NCBI RefSeq assembly: GCF_019345525.1
Contig: NZ_JAHKRA010000019.1
Coordinates: 1 to 64,000, forward strand
Length of the DNA stretch: 64,000 nucleotides
DNA from: Flavobacterium sp. NKUCC04_CG
GTDB lineage: Bacteria > Bacteroidota > Bacteroidia > Flavobacteriales > Flavobacteriaceae
Direction: 5' to 3'
Positions 1 through 8,414 of the stretch are shown here, in pieces (position 1 is the first letter of the stretch; each line of letters starts with the position of its first letter). The notes beneath the pieces were generated by a model. The model saw only the letters and a program-made list of their open reading frames with translations, searched no databases and was not told the DNA's origin. Position numbers and translations under genes: made by a program.

Positions 1-158
1 GCGTATCCGCTTTTATAATCATTTCACCCCTACGGGGTTTTCCATAACCAACATTTTATTGTCTAGCATTATTTCACCCCTACGGGGTTCTCTGCCTATA
101 AGCGAATAGGCACATCGGCGTATCCGCTTTTATAATCATTTCACCCCTACGGGGTTTT
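1..158. repeat. cluster of three short palindromic repeats, reverse orientation
   Basis: The core TCACCCCTACGGGGTT occurs at 24-39, 74-89 and 141-156. A longer unit beginning gcgtatccgc covers 1-41 and recurs at 119-158, so the block is partly duplicated. The core contains the self-complementary ACCCC/GGGGT arms around a 3-nt centre. The same core occurs in the opposite orientation at 301-603. No coding sequence is visible. The array probably continues to the left of the window. Confidence 0.85.
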
Positions 159-203
159 ATTCTACGGAATTATACGATAAAAGCCTAGCGCAGCGCCACG
201 GCA

Positions 204-248
204 CAAAATCCCTATCGTTTTGTCGCAGACGAAACCAAAGGGATTTTG
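204..248. other. two-tier hairpin between the opposed repeat clusters
   Basis: Outer arms caaaatccc (204-212) and gggattttg (240-248) are perfectly complementary. Inside them, gttttgtc and gacgaaac pair with one G-T mismatch around a gca loop. The hairpin lies between the reverse and forward repeat clusters. It could be a terminator for transcripts from the left, or a structural part of the repeat element. Nothing else in the window matches it. Confidence 0.5.
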
Positions 249-298
249 CTAATACGTAAAACTGCATTTTTGTTACAATATTGATGTATCGTTTTCAT

Positions 299-610
299 AG
301 AACCCCGTAGGGGTGACATGATTGTAGATGATGCGTAACACGGGAATGTTGTTTATAATAATATATCATTTTCGTATAACCCCGTAGGGGTGACATGATT
401 GTAGATGATGCGTCACACGGGAATGTTGTTTATAATAATAATATATCATTTTCGTGGAACCTCGTAGGGGTGACATGATTATAGATGATGTGTAACACGG
501 GAATGTTGTTTATAATAATGATATATCATTTTCGTGAAACCCCGTAGGGGTGACATGATTATAGAAAATGATGTGTCATTTTTGTAAAACCCCGTAGGGG
601 TGACATGTTT
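299..610. repeat. five tandem copies of a ~78-bp palindrome-bearing unit, forward orientation
   Basis: The core AACCCCGTAGGGGTGA starts at 301, 378, 458 (one base changed, CTCG), 538 and 588. Spacing is 77, 80, 80 and 50 bp. The spacers are near-identical (atgatgcgtaacacggg, then a tataata-rich part, then tatcattttcgt), so this is a degenerate tandem array whose last unit is truncated. It is non-coding. The orientation is opposite to the cluster at 1-158. Confidence 0.88.
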
Positions 611-685
611 AAAGCGACGCAACAAAAAAGCTAATTTTTTGGTTTATCTCACCAATAATCTTAGAAAAATCTCAAAATAGTTACA

Positions 686-715
686 AAAAAAGCTACCTGA
701 TTAGGATAGCTTTTT
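686..715 (-). terminator. rho-independent terminator of the porin gene
   Basis: The arms aaaaagctacc and ggatagcttttt pair with one mismatch around a short loop, with an A/T tract on both sides. It lies 21 bp beyond the stop codon of the minus-strand porin gene. Confidence 0.75.
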
Positions 716-735
716 GTATTGTCGGTCTAGTAAAT

Positions 736-1959
736 TTATATTCCAATTTCGAATTGTACTCGTAAATACCAATTGTTTTTTTGGTTTCCCGATTGGTAAC
801 GAAGCTCATCGAAGGTTAATTCGGTCTGAATTTTAAAGGCGTGTTCCCATAAATATTTAGTAACACCGATGCTGTATTGATTGGTATTGGGTATATTTCT
901 ATCAAATAGTTCGTCTTGTACTTTCTGGGTGGAATAACGACCGATAATTTCATAATCACTCGGAAATACATAACTCAGTTGATAGTCCATACCTTGGCCT
1001 GCAAATACAAAATTACTTGCCACTGCGCCTTTGTCGTCGATTCCATAAGTGATAGGGTCGTCTGTCATTCTATTCATATATGACATCATCGCCGCCCAAC
1101 CGTTGTATTTAAAAATCCCATCAAGTAATAAGGCGTTAAAGCGTCTTGGTTCATACAATAAATCTCCTAGCTGTCCTTGTGATAAATTCGCATTATTGTT
1201 TTGGTGATAGGTTCCTGATAACATTAGTTTAGGATCTTGTTCACGGGACAAATCTCCTTCAAAATATGCACCGTCTTTGGAGAAGGTACCGAAGGGAAGT
1301 AATTCTAATTTACCAGTAAGTGCTACGTTGGTTGCAGTACCAGTCCAATTCCTTCCTTGACCACTGGAAACTGCCGTTTTTATATTGTATGAAAAAGCGT
1401 CTTTGTGTTCTTGCAAATAGTAAGCTTGAATACCAAAATCACGATCTAAATTGAACTTGGCGTTGTTGATAGATCTGTCGGTGAGTTGTAGTGCTCCAGA
1501 AGAGTTTACACGTTGTCTATTTCCAGGAAGTTTCGTTTGTCCGAAAGTAAAACTCCAGTGTTGATTGGGACGATAAATAAGCGCGGCATCTCTAATGATG
1601 TTGATGTTTTTTCCTTCCTCTATTTCTCCTACGTCACCGGGTGCGAATGAAAGTTGTAATACATAGAGAAAATGCGGATTTCCAACATAACCATCGAAGC
1701 GAAGTCGCAGTCTTCTAATTTGGGCATCGTAAGCACCATCTTCACCGTCTTTTTCCATATAGGTAATTCTATTTTGCATTCGAAAACGGATATTTAATTG
1801 GAATATACTATCAGCTGAAGTCATTCCGAGTCCTTTTCCGTAGCTGTAGTATGGTAATGAAGACAATTTCAAATCATTGTTGACTTCACTTTTTTTAAAT
1901 ACCTGAGCCTGAGCTATTAAGCCGAAAAAGATAAAAATTAGGATGTATGCCTTTTTCAT
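736..1959 (-). CDS. phosphate-selective porin O/P family outer-membrane protein
   Basis: The 407-residue protein has a signal peptide (MKKAYILIFIFFGLIAQAQ). It is followed by an anionic N-terminal stretch and a long beta-rich region typical of the OprP/OprO porin family: FRMQNRITY, RRLRLRFDGYVGNPHF, WSFTFGQTKLPGNRQ, and a C-terminal strand ending in FEIGI, as expected for a barrel closed at the C-terminus. The family forms outer-membrane channels with anion or phosphate preference in Proteobacteria; substrate preference in Bacteroidota is not established. The gene stands alone between the repeat array and divergent prmA, with its own terminator and a TAGTTTTG promoter core. A phosphate role is inferred from family membership only. 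Confidence 0.85.
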   Translation of the reverse strand: MKKAYILIFIFFGLIAQAQVFKKSEVNNDLKLSSLPYYSYGKGLGMTSADSIFQLNIRFRMQNRITYMEKDGEDGAYDAQIRRLRLRFDGYVGNPHFLYVLQLSFAPGDVGEIEEGKNINIIRDAALIYRPNQHWSFTFGQTKLPGNRQRVNSSGALQLTDRSINNAKFNLDRDFGIQAYYLQEHKDAFSYNIKTAVSSGQGRNWTGTATNVALTGKLELLPFGTFSKDGAYFEGDLSREQDPKLMLSGTYHQNNNANLSQGQLGDLLYEPRRFNALLLDGIFKYNGWAAMMSYMNRMTDDPITYGIDDKGAVASNFVFAGQGMDYQLSYVFPSDYEIIGRYSTQKVQDELFDRNIPNTNQYSIGVTKYLWEHAFKIQTELTFDELRYQSGNQKNNWYLRVQFEIGI

Positions 1960-1984
1960 TTTATATTTTTTAAATTTACATGCA

Positions 1985-1992
1985 CAAAACTA
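1985..1992 (-). promoter_or_regulatory. candidate -7 promoter core of the porin gene
   Basis: Reading the minus strand gives TAGTTTTG, a full match to the Bacteroidota -7 consensus TAnnTTTG, about 25 bp upstream of the ATG. No convincing -33 TTG is seen at the right spacing. Confidence 0.45.
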
Positions 1993-2074
1993 AACTTATT
2001 TTCGCTTGTAAGATAAAGAAATTGTTACTAGCAAATTAAGTGATTGTTAACTGAGTGTTAAGAAAGTAAATTTT

Positions 2075-2914
2075 ATGGAAGTATCGTATATCGCATATCG
2101 TTTTGAAGTGGAACCTAGAGAGTTAGGAACTGAAATTTTAATTGCTGAACTAGCGGAAAAAGCTTTTGAAAGTTTTGAGGAATCCGAAACGGGAGTGTCT
2201 GCTTATGTTCAAAAAGCGCTTTGGAGTGAAGCTATTTTAGATGGGGTTCAAATTTTAGATTCTGATGATTTTAAAATTAGCTACACCGTTGAAGATATTG
2301 AGCAAATCAATTGGAATGAGGAGTGGGAGAAGAACTTTAACCCTATAGATGTTGATGGTATTTGTTATGTGAGAGCGCCTTTTCATGAAAAAACTGCGGC
2401 TCAGTATGATATCGTTATAGAACCTAAAATGAGTTTTGGAACCGGACATCACGAAACAACTTTTATGATGATTCGTCATATATTGCAAAACGACATGACT
2501 GACAAAGTGGTGTTGGATATGGGGTGTGGAACGGCTATCTTGGGTATATTAGCTGCTATGCGTGGAGCAAAACATGTTGATGCAATTGATATAGACAATT
2601 GGTGTTATTTGAATTCTATTGAAAATGCGGAGCGCAATAATTGCACGAATATTGATGTGTTTGAAGGTGATGCAAGTATTTTGACGAAGGAGCAGAAGTA
2701 CCATATTATATTGGCTAACATCAATAGAAATATTTTATTAAATGATATGGTTACTTATGTGAATTGTTTGAAAGTAGGTGGGTCTATCTATTTTAGTGGT
2801 TTTTATACAGAAGATATTCCTTATATAAAAGAAGAGGCAGAAAAGCGTGGATTGGTTTTTGTTAATCAATTAGAAAAAAACAATTGGGTGTCTTTAAAGT
2901 TTAATAAAGCATAA
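2075..2914 (+). CDS. prmA: ribosomal protein L11 methyltransferase
   Basis: The 279-residue protein is a class I SAM-dependent methyltransferase that trimethylates ribosomal protein L11. The PrmA hallmarks are present: the NWNEEWEKNF segment, the FGTGHHETT loop, motif I VLDMGCGTAILGILAA, an acidic ID-ID after motif II, and the ILANINRNIL segment. The length is normal for Bacteroidota PrmA, which has a short N-terminal domain. The gene lies 10 bp upstream of clpS in the same direction, so the two are probably co-transcribed and share the terminator after clpS. No TAnnTTTG box is evident directly upstream. Confidence 0.95.
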   Translation: MEVSYIAYRFEVEPRELGTEILIAELAEKAFESFEESETGVSAYVQKALWSEAILDGVQILDSDDFKISYTVEDIEQINWNEEWEKNFNPIDVDGICYVRAPFHEKTAAQYDIVIEPKMSFGTGHHETTFMMIRHILQNDMTDKVVLDMGCGTAILGILAAMRGAKHVDAIDIDNWCYLNSIENAERNNCTNIDVFEGDASILTKEQKYHIILANINRNILLNDMVTYVNCLKVGGSIYFSGFYTEDIPYIKEEAEKRGLVFVNQLEKNNWVSLKFNKA

Positions 2915-2924
2915 AAGGATAAAA

Positions 2925-3200
2925 ATGAGTACCAAGGAAAAAATATTAGAAGATATTGAGGTTTCAGAATTGATAGATGGTTTAAGTGAGATTGTTCTAT
3001 ACAATGATGATGTCAATACATTCGATCATGTAATTGATACCTTAATACGCGTTTGTGATCACACCCCAGAGCAAGCTGAGCAATGTGCGGTGTTGGTTCA
3101 TTATAAAGGGCGTTGTACGGTTAAAACAGGTGCTTTTAAGGAATTAAAACCACAATGTTTGCAGTTGTTAGATGCGGGCTTAAGCGCTGAGATTATGTAA
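2925..3200 (+). CDS. clpS: ATP-dependent Clp protease adaptor ClpS
   Basis: The 91-residue protein delivers N-degron substrates to ClpA or ClpC AAA+ unfoldases. The conserved ClpS fold signature is visible as VLYNDDVNTFDHVIDTL (about residues 24-40), which carries the Asn-Asp-Asp substrate-binding residues. The later conserved segment (V)HYKGRCTVKTG corresponds to the usual H-x-x-G-x-x-V motif. It follows prmA by 10 bp. The pairing of translation- and proteostasis-related genes is unremarkable. Confidence 0.95.
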   Translation: MSTKEKILEDIEVSELIDGLSEIVLYNDDVNTFDHVIDTLIRVCDHTPEQAEQCAVLVHYKGRCTVKTGAFKELKPQCLQLLDAGLSAEIM

Positions 3201-3247
3201 TATTATAATTGTCCGAGAAGGAGGCAGTAAGAAATAGCTTAAAAAGA

Positions 3248-3279
3248 AAAAGAGCATTCCAATTGAGGAATGCTCTTTT
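3248..3279. terminator. bidirectional terminator between clpS and yebC
   Basis: The perfect 13-bp stem aaaagagcattcc / ggaatgctctttt has a 6-nt loop. T-rich tails on both strands suit the convergent clpS and yebC genes. Confidence 0.85.
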
Positions 3280-3300
3280 CTGTTTATATGTAAATGGATA

Positions 3301-4011
3301 TTAAGCCATGGTATGGAAAACGTTTTGAACGTCGTCATCTTCTTCGATGCGTTCTAGTAATTTTTCTACATCGGCAATTTGATCTTCCGTAAGTTCTTTG
3401 GTGATTTGTGGGATACGATCAAAACCAGACGAAAGTATTTCAATACCTCGAGCTTCGAGTTCTTTTTGAATGGCGCCGAAGCTTTCAAAAGGAGCATAGA
3501 TCATGATACCATCTTCGTCGTCAAATATTTCGTCTATTCCAAAATCGATCAATTCCAATTCAAATTCTTCTAAATCGATACTATCATTTTTAGGGATTCT
3601 AAAATTACAAGTATGATCAAACATAAACTCTACTGAGCCTTGAGTTCCAAAGGTACCGTTACATTTGTTAAAGTAACTTCTGATGTTGGCAACGGTTCTA
3701 TTGTTATTATCGGTAGCTGTTTCGATTAGAATAGCGATTCCATGTGGTGCATATCCTTCAAACAAGACTTCTTTATAATTGGCAGTATCCTTGTCGGATG
3801 CCTTTTTAATTGCTCTTTCAACGTTTTCTTTGGGCATGTTTGCCGCTTTGGCATTTTGAATAACGGCACGTAAACGAGAGTTGGAATCGGGATTAGGTCC
3901 GCCTTCTTTAACGGCCATAACGATATCTTTTCCAATTCTAGTAAACGTTTTTGCCATTGCAGACCAACGTTTTAGCTTTCTGTTTTTTCTAAATTCAAAC
4001 GCTCTTCCCAT
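3301..4011 (-). CDS. yebC: YebC/PmpR family protein (TACO1-like)
   Basis: The 236-residue protein shows the full YebC signature: MGRAFEFRKNRKLKRW at the start, FTRIGKDI, GGPNPDSNSRLR, A(K)AANMPKENVERAIKKA and YEGYAPHG-type LFEGYAPHGIAILIE. YebC proteins were first described as transcriptional regulators; more recent work links the family to relief of ribosome stalling at proline-rich motifs. The C-terminus is acidic (RIEEDDDVQNVFHTMA), as in other members. The gene is single, with its own TATTTTTG promoter core at 4043-4050. It is convergent with clpS and separated from gcvT by a strong terminator. Confidence 0.93.
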   Translation of the reverse strand: MGRAFEFRKNRKLKRWSAMAKTFTRIGKDIVMAVKEGGPNPDSNSRLRAVIQNAKAANMPKENVERAIKKASDKDTANYKEVLFEGYAPHGIAILIETATDNNNRTVANIRSYFNKCNGTFGTQGSVEFMFDHTCNFRIPKNDSIDLEEFELELIDFGIDEIFDDEDGIMIYAPFESFGAIQKELEARGIEILSSGFDRIPQITKELTEDQIADVEKLLERIEEDDDVQNVFHTMA

Positions 4012-4042
4012 TTCTTATTGCTTTTTAATCATTTTTGGAGTA

Positions 4043-4050
4043 CAAAAATA
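4043..4050 (-). promoter_or_regulatory. candidate promoter of yebC
   Basis: The minus strand reads TATTTTTG (TAnnTTTG), with a TTG 22 bp further upstream (4073-4075) and the ATG about 32 bp downstream. The -33 element overlaps the foot of the gcvT terminator. Confidence 0.55.
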
Positions 4051-4073
4051 CGGGTAATTAATTTTTATTTTAC

Positions 4074-4103
4074 AAAAAAGGAGGATTTAAATCCTCCTTT
4101 TTT
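4074..4103. terminator. terminator after gcvT
   Basis: A perfect 30-bp palindrome, AAAAAAGGAGGATTT followed by its reverse complement, gives a stem with A and T runs on either side. It sits 5 bp beyond the gcvT stop codon. Confidence 0.88.
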
Positions 4104-4107
4104 ACGG

Positions 4108-5190
4108 TTATTTTTTATAGAATGGTGTTTTAACTACTTGTGCAGCGATATCATTTTTTCTAATTCTGATAAATATTTCGCTACCTTCTTTGGCATAATC
4201 TACAGGAACATATCCCATACCGATCCCTTTGTTTAAAGATGGTGACATCGTACCGGAAGTGACTTTTCCAATAACTTCTCCTTCTTTGTTGACAATCTCA
4301 TAATCATGACGAGGAATTCCTCTGTCTATCAATTCAAAACCGACTAACTTGTTTTTTAATCCAGCTTCTTTTTCTGCTTTTAAGTTTTCTGAATTGATAA
4401 AAGTTTTTGTGAATTTAGTTACCCAGCCTAATCCCGCTTCTAAAGGCGAAGTTTCGTCAGTGATTTCGTTTCCATAAAGGCAGTATCCCATTTCCAATCT
4501 TAATGTATCTCTAGCTGCCAAGCCAATTGGTTTGATGCCCCAAGCCGCTCCAGCTTCAAACACTTTATTCCAGATTGTTTCTACATCTTCATTTTTTACA
4601 TAGATTTCAAAACCTCCAGAACCCGTATATCCCGTAGCAGAAATGATCACATTTTCTACTCCTGCGAAAGTAGTGGTCTCAAAGTGGTAGAACTTGATAG
4701 TAGCTAAGTCAATAGCAGCTAAACTTTGCATAGCTTCAATGGCTTTAGGACCTTGTATAGCTAAAAGAGAATAGGAATCAGAAAGATTCTCTAAAATCGC
4801 CCCTACATCATTATGAGAAGAAATCCAATTCCAATCTTTTTCAATATTGGAAGCGTTAACAACCATTAGATATTCTTCATCGTTAACCTTGTAAGTAATG
4901 ATGTCATCAATAACACCACCGGTTTCATTTGGAAAATAACAATATTGCGCTTTTCCATCGGTCAAGACTGAAGCATCGTTAGAAGTAACTTTTTGTACTA
5001 AAGCAAGTGCTTGAGGTCCTGATATTTTGAATAAACCCATATGTGAAACATCAAATACTCCCACACCATTACGGATGGTTTCATGTTCGATGTTAACGCC
5101 TTCGTATTGAACTGGCATAGAAAATCCTGCGAAAGGAACCATTTTAGCTCCTAATGCTTCGTGTATGTGATTTAGAGTAACGTGTTTCAT
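4108..5190 (-). CDS. gcvT: aminomethyltransferase, glycine cleavage T-protein
   Basis: The 360-residue protein is the folate-dependent T-protein of the glycine cleavage system. It transfers the aminomethyl-lipoyl methylene group to tetrahydrofolate. Seen in sequence: the N-terminal [25 protein letters not shown], the folate-pocket Asp in [63 protein letters not shown], and a C-terminal barrel domain with [16 protein letters not shown]. Length is typical. It is a single gene in its transcription unit; gcvP and gcvH are not in this window, as is usual in Flavobacteriaceae where the genes are dispersed. Confidence 0.96.
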   Translation of the reverse strand: MKHVTLNHIHEALGAKMVPFAGFSMPVQYEGVNIEHETIRNGVGVFDVSHMGLFKISGPQALALVQKVTSNDASVLTDGKAQYCYFPNETGGVIDDIITYKVNDEEYLMVVNASNIEKDWNWISSHNDVGAILENLSDSYSLLAIQGPKAIEAMQSLAAIDLATIKFYHFETTTFAGVENVIISATGYTGSGGFEIYVKNEDVETIWNKVFEAGAAWGIKPIGLAARDTLRLEMGYCLYGNEITDETSPLEAGLGWVTKFTKTFINSENLKAEKEAGLKNKLVGFELIDRGIPRHDYEIVNKEGEVIGKVTSGTMSPSLNKGIGMGYVPVDYAKEGSEIFIRIRKNDIAAQVVKTPFYKK

Positions 5191-5468
5191 GGTAGTTGTG
5201 TGACAAATTGATTAAGGCCGCTAAAATAACCAATTTTTAGTTCACAAAAAAATGGATTTAGCTAAAGAATTAGTTCTCCGGTATCCGTAAAGTAGATTTT
5301 ATTTTGTTTGAATTTATTCTCAATACATAGTACTGCCCTATCAATTACATGCTTACCGTTGATTCAGCAATGGAATTTGTTGCATAACATGATGATAAAT
5401 ATTGTTTTAACACAAAATGCCCCTCATTTCGATGGAATATTTCGCGTTTAAAAGCATTTTTAGAAAAT

Positions 5469-8006
5469 TTATAATTTCGTATTTCTCAGTCGCAACGAAT
5501 TCAATATAACGGATACCGAACTAAAACTCATGGCTAAAGCGGCAATCATCGGAGATAAAACGATTCCAAAAACGGGATATAAAATACCTGCAGCAATCGG
5601 TATTCCTATGGAATTGTAAAAAAAGGCAAAAAACAGGTTTTGTTTGATGTTTTTCATTACTGAATGACTGAGTTCAATTGCTTTTGGAATACCGTCTAGA
5701 TCTCCTTTAAGCAAGGTGATTTCAGAACTTTCTATAGCGACATCGGTTCCGGTTCCCATAGATATACCAATATTGGCTTGAGCGAGAGCAGGAGCATCAT
5801 TAATACCATCTCCAGCCATGGCTACTATTTTTCCACTGGACTGTAGTTTTTTAATTTCGCCTAATTTATCTTCAGGTAAGGCTTCAGCAAGGAAACGGTG
5901 AATACCGAGTTCACGCGATACAGCTAAAGCGGTATTTTTATTATCACCGGTAATCATAATTACTTCGATTCCTCGGTTTTGTAAATCCTGAACGGCCTTT
6001 TTACTGCTCGGTTTTATTTTGTCGTATAAAACGACATAGCCTAAGATTTCAGAACCCTCGGCAATATAAGAGACCGTTTTTCCCAAGCTTTGCTGCTGAT
6101 TTACAGCCAAGGCCATTTGTGGGTCGAGAACCGCGTTGATTTCTTTCATCAACGCTCGATTCCCCAAAGAGATTTTTTTACCGTTTACTAGACCTTGAAT
6201 TCCTTTACCGGTCTGTGAGATAAACATTTTTACTGGTATTAAAGAAACCGCTCTGTCTTTGGCAAATTGTATAAAAGACCGGGCTAAGGGATGTTCGCTA
6301 TTTTGATTTAAAGATGCGGTAAGCTGTAATAGCTCATCGGTGGAATAAATAGAGTTATCGAACGAAACTATTTTTTCTATAGATGGTTTTCCTTCGGTTA
6401 ACGTACCGGTTTTGTCTGTGATTAAAACATTGATTTTATTGCTGATTTCTAAGGCTTCGGCATTTTTAATCAGTATACCATTTTGCGCACCTTTACCTAT
6501 GCCAACCATAATCGACATGGGTGTGGCTAAGCCTAGTGCACAGGGACAGGCGATGATCAGTACAGCTAAGGCGTTGACAAAGGCATAGACCATTTTAGGG
6601 TCTGGTCCCCAGATATACCAAATTCCGAAGGTTATAATTGCGATAGCAATTACGGTAGGTACAAAATACTTAGCGACCTTATCTGCTAGTTTTTGGATCG
6701 GAGCTCGGGAGCGACTGGCTGTATTGACCATCTCAATAATTTTAGCTAACAAAGTATCGCTGCCAACTTTTTCAGCTTTCATAATAAAACTTTGGGTGCC
6801 ATTTATCGTACCTGCAATGACTTTGTCCGTTTCCTTTTTCTGAACGGGAATCGGTTCTCCGGTAATCATTGCTTCATCTATACTACTTTCGCCTTCGTCA
6901 ATAATGCCATCGACAGGTATTTTTTCACCAGGTTTTACGCGCAGTCTAAATCCAATTTCAATTTTTTCAATATCGATTTTTTCATCGCCTTGATCCGTAA
7001 CTAAGGTTGCATCGGTAGGAGCGAGTTTTAGTAATTCTTTAATGGCGCCACTGGTTCTGCTATGTGCTTTGGCTTCCATCACTTGGCCGACAAGCACCAA
7101 AGTTAAAATAACTGCTACCGACTCAAAATACAAATGAATGGTACCGTGCTCGCCGCGAAAATCATCGGGAAAAATGGATGGAAAAAACAAGGCTATCAAA
7201 CTAAATAAGAAACCCGCTGCAGTCCCCAAACCAATTAAACTAAACATATTTAAATTCCATGTTTTAAACGACGTCCATGCGCGTTCAAAGAACATCCAGG
7301 TAACGTAGATGACAGGTAAACAGAATAGCAATTGTATGTAATTTGAAATTTGATGTGGAATTAGCTTGGATACAGGATTTCCCGGTAACATATCTCCCAT
7401 GGAAAGTATAAAAATAGGTAGGGTAAAGGCTGTTGCTATTTTTAGCTTTTTAAGCAAGTCTTTATAGGTCGTGTCCTCGGGTTCTATTGAAAGGGTTTTA
7501 GGTATTAAATCCATACCGCATTTTGGGCAAGACCCCGGTTCATCATAGGTTTTGTCACCTTCGCACAACATCGGGCAATAATAGACCGTTTTTACAATTT
7601 TCTTAGCGGGTATTTGTTCTAGATTCATACCGCAAATTGGACACCCGACATTGGTATCATAAATTTTGTCTCCTTCACACAACATGGGACAGAAATATTT
7701 ACCGGCGTGGTCGCTCATGCTTTTTGGAACTTCGACTTCATGGGCTTCATGATCAACGTGTACAGCTGCTAAAGTTTCTTGAGTTCCGTCTTGATGAGTA
7801 ATGATTTCTTGGATGATATAATCACCTTTTTTATATAAAGCCTTTTGGATTTCTTCGGTACTTATGTTTTGTTTCATCTCGACATCGGCTCGACTGTTTT
7901 CAAGCGTTACCGCAGCTCGAATTCCTTCTATATCATTTAGGGTGTCTTCTACTTTGGTGCGACAACCGTTACAGGTCATTCCGGTTATTTTATATATTTT
8001 TTTCAT
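5469..8006 (-). CDS. copA: copper-translocating P1B-type ATPase with two heavy-metal-binding (HMBD) modules
   Basis: The 845-residue protein exports Cu(I) across the inner membrane. Domain order: HMA domain with GMTCNGC (Cys12, Cys15); two HMBD/YHS-like modules, each with CPMLCEGDK and a later CP-x-CGM (about 104-133 and 142-169); transmembrane segments; TGEP actuator loop (382-385); CPC metal-site helix (487-489); DKTGT phosphorylation site (531-535); TGDN; and GDGINDAPAL. The tandem HMBD plus HMA arrangement resembles CopA proteins from Cupriavidus-type resistance loci and some Bacteroidota. No CsoR, CopZ or CueR gene is adjacent. The CPC motif supports monovalent Cu/Ag; Ag cannot be excluded. 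Confidence 0.93.
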   Translation of the reverse strand: MKKIYKITGMTCNGCRTKVEDTLNDIEGIRAAVTLENSRADVEMKQNISTEEIQKALYKKGDYIIQEIITHQDGTQETLAAVHVDHEAHEVEVPKSMSDHAGKYFCPMLCEGDKIYDTNVGCPICGMNLEQIPAKKIVKTVYYCPMLCEGDKTYDEPGSCPKCGMDLIPKTLSIEPEDTTYKDLLKKLKIATAFTLPIFILSMGDMLPGNPVSKLIPHQISNYIQLLFCLPVIYVTWMFFERAWTSFKTWNLNMFSLIGLGTAAGFLFSLIALFFPSIFPDDFRGEHGTIHLYFESVAVILTLVLVGQVMEAKAHSRTSGAIKELLKLAPTDATLVTDQGDEKIDIEKIEIGFRLRVKPGEKIPVDGIIDEGESSIDEAMITGEPIPVQKKETDKVIAGTINGTQSFIMKAEKVGSDTLLAKIIEMVNTASRSRAPIQKLADKVAKYFVPTVIAIAIITFGIWYIWGPDPKMVYAFVNALAVLIIACPCALGLATPMSIMVGIGKGAQNGILIKNAEALEISNKINVLITDKTGTLTEGKPSIEKIVSFDNSIYSTDELLQLTASLNQNSEHPLARSFIQFAKDRAVSLIPVKMFISQTGKGIQGLVNGKKISLGNRALMKEINAVLDPQMALAVNQQQSLGKTVSYIAEGSEILGYVVLYDKIKPSSKKAVQDLQNRGIEVIMITGDNKNTALAVSRELGIHRFLAEALPEDKLGEIKKLQSSGKIVAMAGDGINDAPALAQANIGISMGTGTDVAIESSEITLLKGDLDGIPKAIELSHSVMKNIKQNLFFAFFYNSIGIPIAAGILYPVFGIVLSPMIAALAMSFSSVSVILNSLRLRNTKL

Positions 8007-8414
8007 TATATTTCTCTTAAACGGTTAATTGATAAAATTACGTAAATGGTTTTAACATGTAAATAGGTAAAGTTACTAAAGATAATAATCATTTTCCTTT
8101 TATAGTTGGATGCGCTGTATGAATCTTTGCGAATACAAATCAGGCGGATAACGATTTATAATTAAGAAACCGCTACTTAAGTTATGAGTTTTTGCCAATT
8201 ATAGTGATATTTCCGTTTTACCTATACAGATTATTATAGTGAATAATCAAAGTAAGGCTGGAAGTGGAGTTTCATTGCCGGTTGATGGCATGGATAATAA
8301 AATTCTGTATGAGATTATGATGTATACCGTTCCATTCTTGATCGAGATAAATCCAAGTTGTAGAAATCATAGATGGTATGCTGTCGCTATGCTGTGAAAA
8401 TAGAAAATGTCATT
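8007..8414. other. 408-bp intergenic region, possible small ORF remnant
   Basis: No recognised gene is present. On the plus strand a GTG at 8239 opens 52 codons ending with TGA at 8395-8397. It has no homology I recognise, no clear ribosome site, and a reading that looks neither membrane nor strongly hydrophilic. Short open stretches also exist on the minus strand. This looks like decayed sequence or a regulatory leader rather than a supported gene. Confidence 0.3.

Noticed and set aside
1-610. CRISPR array at the left edge
   Set aside because: The spacers between the repeated cores are themselves near-identical, the core is palindromic and only 16 bp, and no cas gene is nearby. This is a tandem/dispersed repeat, not a CRISPR.
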